From positions 1-8,778 of the forward strand of contig JAQVQF010000088.1 in the NCBI GenBank assembly GCA_028701715.1: a stretch of 8,778 nt of DNA. Direction: 5' to 3'. Positions 1 to 7,625 of this stretch are shown here, in pieces. Within the stretch, counting starts at the first letter, position 1. The number at the start of each line of letters is the position of its first letter. The notes beneath the pieces are model-generated. The model was not told the DNA's origin. It did no database searches and saw only the letters and a program-made list of their open reading frames with translations. A program made the translations under genes and the position numbers. Source of the DNA: Eubacteriales bacterium (lineage in GTDB: Bacteria; Bacillota; Clostridia; Oscillospirales; CAG-382).

Positions 1-2
1 TC

Positions 3-773
3 TGTATTTGCGCGGTTTTCACGCTTCTTTCCTTTAATAAAAAACACCGCGGCGCTGTGCTTTCCGTATCGTTGACAGCAGTCGTTTTATCCGTCGTCCT
101 GTGCGTGTATGCCGGAATATACGGCAATGCCGATAAATGCCGCATACTCTACCGCGACACAAAGGACGGTTTTTCCGTATATATCGCAAACGAGCGTGAT
201 AGCCTTTTCATTGATTACGGCGGTACGGCGCTTAGCGAGGATTTTATCTTTCTTGCGGGCAATACAGCCTGCGAAACGCTGATGATTATCCGTTACGATA
301 AATTAACATATAAAAAGGTCGAATATTTCCTTGCGTGCATGTCTACCGATAACGTTTACCTGAAAAAGCCGTTCGACGACGAGGAAATTATAGAATATAA
401 CAAGATTTCGGTCTTGGCAAAAGCCTACGGCTGTGATATAATTGAGTTTGGAACCTTCTGTCAAAGGATCGGTGATGTCGTTGTCACGGTTGATAATCTG
501 TCTGTCTGCGCCGAGGTATACGGCAGAAAAGCGTATATCTCCTTGAGCGACGATACCGACAGCTTCGGCATAAATAAAACCTATGATTGTATTTTCCTCC
601 CTTCCTGCGTCTATGAGGGCAGTTTTATTGGCGTCGCCCGGACAAGATATCTCCTTTACGGCAATAAAACCGTAATGGGTTATGCCGCAAAAGCCACCGG
701 ACGGATAGAATATAAGTATTATGACGCGGTCGCGGTAAATATAACAAAAAACGGGTACATTGAGGTGGAATGA
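3..773 (+). CDS. Probable ComEC/Rec2-type DNA uptake channel, C-terminal part (5' end outside window)
   Basis: The reading frame is open to the left edge, so this is the last 256 residues of a longer protein; the GTG at 57 is internal, not a start. The visible part opens with the end of a hydrophobic segment (residues 1-11), a short basic loop (NKKHR, about 13-17) and a full membrane helix (about 19-42). A soluble domain of about 210 residues follows. By the positive-inside rule this domain lies outside the membrane, as expected for the C-terminal metallo-beta-lactamase-like domain of ComEC, the channel that passes transforming DNA strands into the cell. A strand ending in FIDYGG resembles the LIDTGG strand of that domain, but the usual DVGQGD signature and the His-rich metal motif are missing. 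The strongest support is position: comEC lies just before holA in many Firmicutes. The assignment is therefore partly by context; another membrane protein is possible. Confidence 0.55.
   Translation, partial: CICAVFTLLSFNKKHRGAVLSVSLTAVVLSVVLCVYAGIYGNADKCRILYRDTKDGFSVYIANERDSLFIDYGGTALSEDFIFLAGNTACETLMIIRYDKLTYKKVEYFLACMSTDNVYLKKPFDDEEIIEYNKISVLAKAYGCDIIEFGTFCQRIGDVVVTVDNLSVCAEVYGRKAYISLSDDTDSFGINKTYDCIFLPSCVYEGSFIGVARTRYLLYGNKTVMGYAAKATGRIEYKYYDAVAVNITKNGYIEVE
762..768 (+). promoter_or_regulatory. Ribosome binding site of holA
   Basis: GAGGTGG lies 4 bases before the ATG at 773 but only 1 base before the ATG at 770. This favours the second of the two adjacent ATG codons as the start. The site sits inside the last codons of the upstream gene, fitting translational coupling. 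Confidence 0.6.
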
Positions 774-1813
774 TGGCGTTGAACGATCTGCTTGACAAAA
801 TAAAAACCAAGGATTTGACCGGCGTTTATCTTTTCTGCGGCGACGAGGAGTATACAAAGGATTTTTATATCCGAAAAATCCGTTCTCATTGCATCGCTTC
901 TTTTCCTCCGGACAGCTGCCGCACCGTATTTGACCGCGGCAGCCTTACTCCCGACGCGCTTTCCGATACCGTTTTTACGCCGCCCTTCATGGGCGAACGC
1001 AAAATTATAGAAATAAACGCTTTTCAGCTGACGCAGCCTGCGCCGCTTCTCACCCGTTATGTTAATATTCTCGGCAATATACCGAAGGGAATTTCCGTAT
1101 TGTTTGTTTACAGGTCGGGCGAATTCGACACAGATCTGCTGGAAGGCAAAAATGACGGTAAAAATGAATTTGTAAATTTCATTGTAAACGAATGTATTCA
1201 CGTGCATTTCACGCACGAAAAGGGCAATAAGCTTGTTTTATGGATCCAAAAGCATTTTAAATCGGAAAATGCTGAAATTTCCGATGAAGCGGCGCGGTTT
1301 CTTATAGAATATTGCGGGAACGATATGTATATTCTCGCAGGGGAAATAGACAAGCTGTGTTCGGTTTATACAAGCAAGCCCATATCCGCAGCCGACATCG
1401 AAGCCGTATGCTGCGCTAACGCCGAATATCGCTTGTATGACATTGTAAACAGCCTTGCCGACGGAAACGCCACTAAAATAAAAAAAATCTACGAGGCCTT
1501 GATATTCGCAAAGGTCAAGCCCGAGCTGATATTGGGTACGATTTCGGGTTATTTTACCGATTTGCATAATTTCAGAACGGCGTTTGCCGAAAATAAAACA
1601 GAACGGGAGCTGAAAAGCAAGCTCGGATACAGCGATTTTCAAGCCGGAAGGCTTGCTTCCGCGGCGCGCGCGTTGAGCGGACAATTTATCGCCAACGGTA
1701 TAAGGGAATGCCGGGACACCGATATATCGGTTAAAAGGCGCGCTTCCGATTCATATACCGCAATCGAGCTTATGCTGTACCGGATAATGGCTTATGGAAA
1801 GAGCAAAAATTAA
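773..1813 (+). CDS. holA: DNA polymerase III subunit delta (HolA)
   Basis: Delta is the clamp-loader subunit that opens the sliding clamp (DnaN) for loading onto primed DNA at the replication fork. The 346-residue product has the usual length of the family. Its N-terminus carries the typical strand and degenerate P-loop region VYLFCGDEEYTKD (residues 18-30), followed by a stretch like the clamp-binding region (TPPFMGERKIIEI, about 72-84). A helical middle domain (IEYCGNDMYILAGEIDKL) and a C-terminal helical collar domain complete it. I chose the ATG at 773 over 770 because of the spacing from GAGGTGG. Its ATG shares one base with the TGA of the comEC-like gene, and its 3' end overlaps the next gene by 20 bases. 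The neighbourhood comEC-holA is the common Firmicutes order. Confidence 0.93.
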   Translation: MALNDLLDKIKTKDLTGVYLFCGDEEYTKDFYIRKIRSHCIASFPPDSCRTVFDRGSLTPDALSDTVFTPPFMGERKIIEINAFQLTQPAPLLTRYVNILGNIPKGISVLFVYRSGEFDTDLLEGKNDGKNEFVNFIVNECIHVHFTHEKGNKLVLWIQKHFKSENAEISDEAARFLIEYCGNDMYILAGEIDKLCSVYTSKPISAADIEAVCCANAEYRLYDIVNSLADGNATKIKKIYEALIFAKVKPELILGTISGYFTDLHNFRTAFAENKTERELKSKLGYSDFQAGRLASAARALSGQFIANGIRECRDTDISVKRRASDSYTAIELMLYRIMAYGKSKN

Positions 1814-2384
1814 GCTTATATACCCGCTGGTGGTGGAGGGCAAGTACGACAAAATCAAGCTTGCCTGCATTGTGTCATCCCCGATAATCACCCTTGACGG
1901 CTTTTCGGCATTCAATAACGCTGAAAAGAAAAGCGAGCTTATCGCTTTCGGCAAACGCGGAGGGCTTATAATCCTCACCGACAGCGACAAGGCGGGAACC
2001 TTTATACGCGGAAAACTGAAGGGACTGCTGCCCGGCTGCGAGCTGATAAACATATACGCACCCGCGGTCGCAGGCAAGGACCCCAGACGCAATCATACGA
2101 ATAAAGAGGGAATATTAGGCGTGGAGAGCCTTGACTGCGATATTTTATACGAATTGCTAAAGCCTCTCCGAGATCAAATTCACTTTGAACGCTATTTGAC
2201 AAGACAAAGAGCCTATGCCGATGGCATATGCGGCTGCCGCGACAGTGTAGCGGCAAGAAAAGCGCTTTGCCGCGCGCTGTCCCTTCCGGAAAGCATTTCC
2301 GCTCAGTCGCTTATCGAATACATCAACAGCTTCGTCAGCGAAGACGAATACTCAATATTAATAAGGACTATATCCAAAACATGA
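1794..2384 (+). CDS. Toprim and DUF4093 domain protein related to ribonuclease M5
   Basis: The 196-residue protein begins with a Toprim fold, the metal-binding nuclease/primase domain shared by RNase M5, DnaG-type primases and topoisomerases. The conserved acidic residues are present: E15 in VVEGKYD, and D63 and D65 in ILTDSDKAG. Next comes the RNase M5-like segment with IRGKLKGLLPGC (71-82) and GILGVES (106-112). The C-terminal part (about 120-196) matches what is known as DUF4093. RNase M5 (RnmV) matures 5S rRNA in Bacillus, where it lies beside ksgA; here it lies between holA and mtaB. The VEGKYDKIKL style is that of a clostridial Toprim/DUF4093 group whose substrate is, to my knowledge, not established, so I withhold the symbol rnmV. 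The start overlaps holA by 20 bases and has only a weak ribosome binding site, which suggests coupling to holA translation. Confidence 0.85.
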   Translation: MERAKIKLIYPLVVEGKYDKIKLACIVSSPIITLDGFSAFNNAEKKSELIAFGKRGGLIILTDSDKAGTFIRGKLKGLLPGCELINIYAPAVAGKDPRRNHTNKEGILGVESLDCDILYELLKPLRDQIHFERYLTRQRAYADGICGCRDSVAARKALCRALSLPESISAQSLIEYINSFVSEDEYSILIRTISKT

Positions 2385-3664
2385 AAACAGTCTCCTTTTA
2401 TTCGCTCGGCTGTCGGGTGAATCAATATGAAATACAGGCAATACGCGAGATTTTTACAAATAACGGTTATACGGCCGTTCCTTTCGGCAAAAGGTCGGAT
2501 ATCTGTGTCATAAACACCTGCGCCGTAACCGGGGAAAGCGAGCGTAAATCCAGAAATATAATAAAACGCGCCGCCAAATGCAGCCGCAGGATCGCCGTAA
2601 CCGGCTGCTATGCGCAGCTGTGCCGCAAAAAAGGCAATTACCCCGAAAACGTATTTTTTTGCGGAGGAAGCGATTATAAGGGTAAAATTTTCGAAATCTG
2701 CGAGGGTGCTGCGACAGATCCGGGCGTTAGAGGCGAATATGAAAAGCTGAGTATCGGCAACACCGCCGATCTCCCCTTTGAACGCTACCGCGCTTATGTT
2801 AAAATTCAGGACGGCTGCGACGGAAGCTGCTCTTACTGTATTATACCCAAACTGCGCGGACCTTCGCGCTCAAGGGATGAGATCGATATTATTTCGGAAA
2901 TACAAAGGCTTGCCGCCGTCGGCGTTTCCGAAATTATATTTACGGGTATCGAGGTTTCGGATTACGGTGCCTCCGCTTTATGCTGTTTAATCAGAAAAGC
3001 CGCTGATATCGGAGGTATCCGCCGTATCAGGCTCGGTTCGATAAATCCCAACACCGTTACGGATGAATTTATCGATACAATAGCGAAGTGTGATAAATTT
3101 TGCAAGCACCTTCATTTATCCGTACAGTCGGGCTGCGGACGCATTTTAAATATGATGAGACGCCCGTATTCGGCGGAAAAGCTGCAAAAAGCAATCGATA
3201 AGCTGTATGAACGCATACCCGGCATACTGCTGACCGCCGATATTATTTCCTCCTTTCCTACCGAAACGGAAGAGGAATTTGAAGAAACAATCGATTTTCT
3301 TAAACGCAATATATTTATGCACGTTCATGCTTTCGCCTATTCTCCGCGCCCTTATACCGACGCCGCCGCTTTCGGCGGGCAGATAGCGGAGGATATAAAG
3401 AAGAAGCGCAACGCAGCGGTTATCGCCGTTTCGGAAAAAAGCAAGGAAGCTGTCGCCGCGGGGCTCTTGGACTGCCGGGTTGAGCTTCTTGTTGAAAAAA
3501 ACATCAAGGGTACGGCTTTCGGTCATACCGCGGAATTTATGGAAGCCAAAATACCGTCTTGCGCAAAAACCGCCGGCGATTATATCGAATGCAGGGTTAC
3601 GGGCTTTGATAAAGCCGACAAAACACTTATATGCGACAATAATAAGAATGGAGAAACCGAATGA
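2381..3664 (+). CDS. mtaB: tRNA (N6-L-threonylcarbamoyladenosine(37)-C2)-methylthiotransferase MtaB
   Basis: This radical SAM enzyme adds a methylthio group to t6A at position 37 of tRNAs that read ANN codons, giving ms2t6A and improving decoding. All three domains are visible in its 427 residues. The N-terminal methylthiotransferase domain has the three cluster cysteines C11 (GCRVNQYE), C47 (NTCAVT) and C76 (TGCYAQ). The radical SAM core has the CxxxCxxC motif at C146, C150 and C153. A TRAM-like RNA-binding domain starts near residue 366. GCRVNQYE is the MtaB-type form of the first motif, which argues against MiaB and RimO. The frame is open upstream to 2228, but the family N-terminus begins exactly at the ATG at 2381, which overlaps the preceding stop (ATGA) and follows AAGGA (2363-2367) by 13 bases. 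Length and motifs indicate an intact enzyme. Confidence 0.95.
   Translation: MKTVSFYSLGCRVNQYEIQAIREIFTNNGYTAVPFGKRSDICVINTCAVTGESERKSRNIIKRAAKCSRRIAVTGCYAQLCRKKGNYPENVFFCGGSDYKGKIFEICEGAATDPGVRGEYEKLSIGNTADLPFERYRAYVKIQDGCDGSCSYCIIPKLRGPSRSRDEIDIISEIQRLAAVGVSEIIFTGIEVSDYGASALCCLIRKAADIGGIRRIRLGSINPNTVTDEFIDTIAKCDKFCKHLHLSVQSGCGRILNMMRRPYSAEKLQKAIDKLYERIPGILLTADIISSFPTETEEEFEETIDFLKRNIFMHVHAFAYSPRPYTDAAAFGGQIAEDIKKKRNAAVIAVSEKSKEAVAAGLLDCRVELLVEKNIKGTAFGHTAEFMEAKIPSCAKTAGDYIECRVTGFDKADKTLICDNNKNGETE
3650..3653 (+). promoter_or_regulatory. Ribosome binding site of the 3661 gene
   Basis: GGAG lies 7 bases before the ATG at 3661, inside the last codons of mtaB. It supports this start, and with it the 4-base ATGA overlap between mtaB and the next gene. 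Confidence 0.6.
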
Positions 3665-4788
3665 ACGACAAGGAACGTGAAATGTTCGTATTTTCCGAAG
3701 GGAGAGATCCTTCCGAAGCCGAAGAAGCGCTGTACGAAGCTTTTCTTCCCAAAGGCGTCATAGGCCGCCGCGGAGTGGCGTACAACGCCTTGAAAACGCC
3801 GAACAGGAAAATTTTCGGTATATTTACCTCATATATCGGATACTACAGATTGGCTTCGGGTGTTTTTACCGCCGACGATTTCCACCTGTATTTTCTGCAC
3901 GTCACCAAACGCTCGTATTTCCGTCCGACAGACGAAATCTGGACATTTGACGGAACGATAGACCGCCCGGAAATTATCAAGAAATATTTCAACAGATATG
4001 CGCCGTCGCTTTATTCGGTTTTTGTCGGCTGCCGTTCTTTCGCCGTGGATATCGCTTTGGCGGGCTGTGATACGGAAGGATTGGCGGAACGCGGCTATTT
4101 TATCCTCCCTGCCGGGAGTAAAAGCATTTCGAAGCTAAACGGCGCAGTACGCGGCTTGCGCAGGTGCGGAATCATAACATCCGACGATAAAATTCGTATT
4201 GTTTCGGGCGAGGCCGACATAGCAATCCTGCCTAAGGCCGTTATACCGCCGCCGCCCGCGCCTTCGCTTCTTGCGATAGACGAATCGAATGATTTCGACG
4301 CGGGGCTTCTTGACGCCTTTGCGGAAAGTGTCGACGCGGCATCGCCCTATGCTTTTCCCTTCGGCTTTGATCCGCCCGATAAAAAACCCGATAATTATAC
4401 CGTTTACCGTTTGGGATACGCCGCTCAGCTATCGCGTCGCCGCACGGTGACGCCTGACAGGTTGAAGGGCAGAATAACCGATGCCGCCGGCTTGTATGTT
4501 TCATTTTATCCTTTGACCAATGACGAGCAAGGCATTTCCGGCGTATCGGCGGATAAAATCCTATATGCCATATCCTTATGTTTGCCGGGCCGAAGCTGTG
4601 TGGCGGTAAAATATTACGGCGGTAATATAAGAAACGATATGTTCCCGGGTTATACGATAACAAATTTTAAACAAGCGGATAACCTGTTCGGCGGAGCGAT
4701 AATTCTTTCGGAAAAGCCCTTAAATGCGATTCAAATAGGCAGACTTGAAAAAAAAGAAAAAATCCCAGCGGAAGAAGCTCCGCAGTAA
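3661..4788 (+). CDS. Hypothetical protein of 375 residues, last gene of the + operon
   Basis: I do not recognise this protein. It is a real gene: it has a good ribosome binding site, a 4-base overlap with mtaB, the same codon style as its neighbours, and a terminator just after it. It has no signal peptide or membrane helix, so it is probably cytoplasmic. It appears to have two globular parts joined by a proline-rich linker (PPPPAP, residues 196-201). The N-terminal part (about 1-190) is rich in aromatic residues (TSYIGYYRL; FHLYFLHVTKRSYF) and holds a helix GAVRGLRRCG (161-170). The C-terminal part (about 202-365) has the strand SLLAIDESNDFDAG and glycine turns such as KYYGGN. No catalytic motif stands out, and no Cys or His cluster suggests metal binding. 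The tail (362-375) is charged and probably disordered. Co-transcription with mtaB is the only functional hint. Confidence 0.8.
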   Translation: MNDKEREMFVFSEGRDPSEAEEALYEAFLPKGVIGRRGVAYNALKTPNRKIFGIFTSYIGYYRLASGVFTADDFHLYFLHVTKRSYFRPTDEIWTFDGTIDRPEIIKKYFNRYAPSLYSVFVGCRSFAVDIALAGCDTEGLAERGYFILPAGSKSISKLNGAVRGLRRCGIITSDDKIRIVSGEADIAILPKAVIPPPPAPSLLAIDESNDFDAGLLDAFAESVDAASPYAFPFGFDPPDKKPDNYTVYRLGYAAQLSRRRTVTPDRLKGRITDAAGLYVSFYPLTNDEQGISGVSADKILYAISLCLPGRSCVAVKYYGGNIRNDMFPGYTITNFKQADNLFGGAIILSEKPLNAIQIGRLEKKEKIPAEEAPQ

Positions 4789-4796
4789 AACGATAC

Positions 4797-4827
4797 AAAA
4801 AAACCGGGGTGTTTTCCCGGTTTTAAA
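4797..4827. terminator. Bidirectional intrinsic terminator between convergent operons
   Basis: AAAACCGGG (4800-4808) pairs with CCCGGTTTT (4816-4824) around a 7-base loop, a 9-bp perfect stem. On the + strand it begins 8 bases after the unknown gene's stop at 4788 and ends in four T followed by AAATTTT. On the - strand it begins 17 bases after the kinase stop at 4842 and runs into a continuous seven-T tract (complement of 4797-4803). The uninterrupted T run makes the - direction the stronger terminator. The position between two converging operons fits use by both. Confidence 0.85.
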
Positions 4828-4841
4828 TTTTAGGTTTTCTG

Positions 4842-5900
4842 TCAGTTTACCGCGTTTTTAATTTTATCCCATTGTATTTCCATATCCGAAACCAGCTTGA
4901 ACTGTGTCCTGCACCTTACAAGATTATGCCGCGGATGCTTTATTCTGAAATAGGTATCACCCTCGAGGTAATCGGTCAGGAACCTTACGCCGCATTCGAG
5001 CGTCATTATTTTCGCTCCCTCGGGAAGAGTTTCTATTTCTTCCTTTGTCAAAGCGCCGCCGCACGCCGAAAGGAAGCCTTCCGCGTAGGTTTTGTAAAGG
5101 CTGAAAACAAAATTGACCTTTGAAAGGTCCTCCTCGTCCTCCTTCGCGCTGGTTGCGCCGAAACGTATCGAATCCCCGAAATCATAGCAGGTAAGCCCCG
5201 GCATCACTGTGTCGAGATCGATAACGCACAGCGCTTTTCTTGTTTTCGCGTCGAACAGCACGTTGTTGAGCTTGGTGTCGTTATGCGTCACACGCAGCGG
5301 AAGAGCTTTGTTATCAAGCATATTCTGCAATACGGCTGCGTCTTTTTCGCGCTTTAAGGCAAATTCGATTTCTTCCTTAACATCCTTCGCCCTACCGAAT
5401 GCGTCTTTTTCCACAGCCGCAACAAATTTCTTGTATCTGTCGGGGGTATTGTGAAAATTTTCGATGGTTTCATGCAGCGTTTTTGCGTCGAAATCGGAAA
5501 GCATGTTTTGAAAATTACCGAAGCCCACGGCGCTTTCATAAAAATCGCTTTCAAATTCCACCGATTCGAGACAAAGGCTGTCGGTTATAAAATCATAAAC
5601 CCGCCAGTATTCGCCGTTATCATCGACATGACAGCTTCCGCCGTCTTTTGTGTTCACTATCGTAAGCGCCCCACGAGGATCGGCGGCTTTCTTTGAAACG
5701 TGACCGCATACCGAGGCGATATTCTCCATCAAAAGATCCGGGCGTTTGAAAATATGCTTGTTAATTTTCTGCAGAATATACTCCCTGCCGCCGTCGCAGA
5801 TTACTCTGTAGGTTTCGTTGATATGACCGTTGCCGTATCTTTCGCAAAATACGGCTTTCCCGTCGATACTGAAGCTTTCTATTGCTTTTTGCATTTCCAT
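4842..5900 (-). CDS. Aminoglycoside-phosphotransferase-fold sugar kinase, NahK-like
   Basis: The 352-residue protein has the APH/choline-kinase fold. The N-lobe has the nucleotide-binding strand-turn RYGNGHINETYRV (21-33) and an ATP-contacting lysine candidate in YILQKIN (K45). The C-lobe has the catalytic loop THNDTKLNNVLFD (205-217) with base D208, and the metal motif VIDLDTVMPG (226-235) with D228 and D230. HNDTKLNNV and IDLDTVMPG are the forms I associate with N-acetylhexosamine 1-kinase (NahK), which makes GlcNAc- or GalNAc-1-phosphate from ATP; antibiotic kinases use different surrounding residues. The GH123-type hydrolase gene directly upstream supports an amino sugar substrate. The start at 5900 is preferred over the second ATG (5894) because GAGGT lies 10 bases before it. 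It is the last gene of its operon. The exact sugar and product anomer are inferred, hence no gene symbol. Confidence 0.82.
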   Translation of the reverse strand: MEMQKAIESFSIDGKAVFCERYGNGHINETYRVICDGGREYILQKINKHIFKRPDLLMENIASVCGHVSKKAADPRGALTIVNTKDGGSCHVDDNGEYWRVYDFITDSLCLESVEFESDFYESAVGFGNFQNMLSDFDAKTLHETIENFHNTPDRYKKFVAAVEKDAFGRAKDVKEEIEFALKREKDAAVLQNMLDNKALPLRVTHNDTKLNNVLFDAKTRKALCVIDLDTVMPGLTCYDFGDSIRFGATSAKEDEEDLSKVNFVFSLYKTYAEGFLSACGGALTKEEIETLPEGAKIMTLECGVRFLTDYLEGDTYFRIKHPRHNLVRCRTQFKLVSDMEIQWDKIKNAVN

Positions 5901-5908
5901 TGTGGTTT

Positions 5909-7621
5909 TTACCTCGTAAGTATTTCATATATTTTATCGTAAAGACTGTTATAATCGCTATACGCGCACGACATCATTTCGTCTTTGGCAGGCAGAATTC
6001 CGCCCTCCGGTGAGAAATATTTCGTAATGTCTTTTTCTTTTATAACCATCGAATACAATTGATCCATTTCGCCGTCCGCTGCCTTGACGGAAGCGGCGGA
6101 AAGCATTTCGAAAAGCTCCGCGGCATATCGCATAGCTTTGTATCTTACGGTCAGAAGCGGTCTGCCGTCATTGGACGGATAAACGAAATTTACGTCACCC
6201 GCAGGAAGATTTCCGCACTTAATATGCTCCCTCGGTTTATCAGGAAATACCGTATAGTTCCATCTTAAAAAGCCGTCAAGCTTTAAAAATGAAGTAAAAA
6301 GCGCTATAAACAGCGTCTCGTCGAGCTCGCTTCGTATAAACGTGTTGGGATATACGGGCCCGCAGCAAACATACCAGAGCATACGCTTACCATCGCCGCC
6401 GATATGCTTCTTTATATCGTCATACCGTCCGCATAATGTTGACATAAAAGGCACGAAGTCGGAAATGACATCCACAAAATTATTTATAAAATCGATATGA
6501 TATACCGCCGCCTTATATTTGAAAAGAGGCGCATTTTTTATCAGTCGGTTCAGACTTTGCCTGTAGGCTTCCGTATCCGCCGGTTCGTCGGCTGCCACCC
6601 TTACTTTTTCGATAAGCTTCGTTCTGATAAAATATCGGTGAATCGCCCTGATATATCCGTCGATTTCCGTACCCTCTCTCATAAAACGGAAGGAATCGGT
6701 GCTTTCGTCGTAATATCTCACTCTGATATTGTCGGGATAATCGGCGGCAGGTTTTTCAAAGCCGAATTCAACCTTGCCTTTCCAGATATTCACCAGTCCG
6801 TAAACGGAAATTTCTTTATCAATACCGTATTTGTTACATATATCTATGTATTTTCGCATCGTGGAAAAGTCGTATGAAAACCTTCCGTTTTTCTTTTTTG
6901 TTACCCTTATCATCGAGTATTCATAAAGATTTTCTTTGATGCCCGATTCGAAGCAGGACTGTCCGCTCCAGGGAATTTCGGACACGACAACCGTTACCGC
7001 CTTCTGTCCGAGATACACCAGCGTTTCTGCATATTTCTCAAGGATTTCAAAGTGCCTTTTACCATACAGCCCGACCTCGTGACTTCTTGCGATATTCGAG
7101 CAATGCTGCCATAAATCAAGATAAAATTTGAAATTCGCGGCGTCCGGCAGGGTATAGCCGACAACCGACACATTGAGCGGACGGCTTTCAAAGAGTACCT
7201 CATCGGAAAACATAACGCTTCGATACAGCTTTACGGTGATAACGCCGTCCGCCGCTTTAGCGGGTATATCGAGATCGACCCAGACAGCTTTGATTTTACC
7301 CGCGTCAAGCTCGCAGAAGCTGTTCTCAAGTAAAATATCCGCTTTGGCAATACCGTCGTCATCTTTCATAAAGCCTTCCGGATAAATGTGCGGTATATAA
7401 CCGCAATCAATCTCGAGCCGGTATGACGGATTGGCACAGTTCTGTCTGTAATACAGCGAACGATCGGTTCGGATAACGCAGTTTTCGTCCGATATGAATA
7501 CGATTTGGAATGCCGCTTTTCTGTTGCGTACGGTTTTTATACCTGAAATTTCACGTATGACGTTAATATCATCGTTTTCCTTTAGCTTTAAAAGACTGTC
7601 GGTAATTTTAAAATTCAACAT
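5909..7621 (-). CDS. DUF4091/GH123-type glycoside hydrolase, cytoplasmic
   Basis: The 570-residue protein has an N-terminal beta-rich domain (about 1-155) and then a barrel-type catalytic domain of the DUF4091/glycoside hydrolase 123 kind (about 160-510). Family marks are FYLDLWQH (166-173), VSEIPW (213-218), an ADEP motif with the adjacent acids D345-E346, MLWYVCCGPVYPN (414-426), and GFLRWNY (450-456) followed by the PAGDVNFVYPSNDGRP region (473-488). Characterised GH123 enzymes are beta-N-acetylgalactosaminidases that use an Asp-Glu pair in substrate-assisted catalysis, and D345-E346 fits that pair. There is no signal peptide, so it should act in the cytoplasm on imported oligosaccharides, unlike many secreted family members. 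The start at 7621 has GAGGA 9 bases upstream. Only 4 bases separate it from the FAD gene and 8 from the kinase. The exact substrate (GalNAc or another sugar) is inference. Confidence 0.85.
   Translation of the reverse strand: MLNFKITDSLLKLKENDDINVIREISGIKTVRNRKAAFQIVFISDENCVIRTDRSLYYRQNCANPSYRLEIDCGYIPHIYPEGFMKDDDGIAKADILLENSFCELDAGKIKAVWVDLDIPAKAADGVITVKLYRSVMFSDEVLFESRPLNVSVVGYTLPDAANFKFYLDLWQHCSNIARSHEVGLYGKRHFEILEKYAETLVYLGQKAVTVVVSEIPWSGQSCFESGIKENLYEYSMIRVTKKKNGRFSYDFSTMRKYIDICNKYGIDKEISVYGLVNIWKGKVEFGFEKPAADYPDNIRVRYYDESTDSFRFMREGTEIDGYIRAIHRYFIRTKLIEKVRVAADEPADTEAYRQSLNRLIKNAPLFKYKAAVYHIDFINNFVDVISDFVPFMSTLCGRYDDIKKHIGGDGKRMLWYVCCGPVYPNTFIRSELDETLFIALFTSFLKLDGFLRWNYTVFPDKPREHIKCGNLPAGDVNFVYPSNDGRPLLTVRYKAMRYAAELFEMLSAASVKAADGEMDQLYSMVIKEKDITKYFSPEGGILPAKDEMMSCAYSDYNSLYDKIYEILTR
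5911..5915 (-). promoter_or_regulatory. Ribosome binding site of the NahK-like kinase
   Basis: On the - strand GAGGT lies 10 bases before the ATG at 5900 and overlaps the last codons and stop of the hydrolase gene. It decides between the two near ATG codons and implies coupled translation. Confidence 0.55.
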
Positions 7622-7625
7622 AACT

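Noticed and set aside
57..773. GTG at 57 as the start of a stand-alone 238-residue protein
   Set aside because: The frame stays open to the left edge and the upstream codons encode the end of a membrane segment and a basic loop that fit the following helix, so the gene is truncated by the window.
303..857. Antisense open frame of 184 codons
   Set aside because: It lies wholly opposite the comEC-like and holA coding sequence, has no recognisable motif, and would break a tight operon.
2228..2380. N-terminal extension of MtaB from 2228
   Set aside because: It would overlap the Toprim gene by more than 150 bases in another frame, and its Arg- and Ser-rich sequence has no place in the family, whose conserved N-terminus starts at the ATG at 2381.
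3362..3379. Small GC-rich inverted repeat within mtaB
   Set aside because: The arms are short, it is inside coding sequence with no T tract after it, and it comes from repeated Ala and Gly codons.
4241..4663. Antisense open frame of 140 codons
   Set aside because: It is Arg- and Pro-rich in a way typical of a frame opposite a GC-biased coding sequence, with no family resemblance.
5451..5942. Open frames on the + strand across the kinase gene
   Set aside because: They are opposite a well-supported kinase with intact motifs and show no own ribosome binding site or conserved motif.
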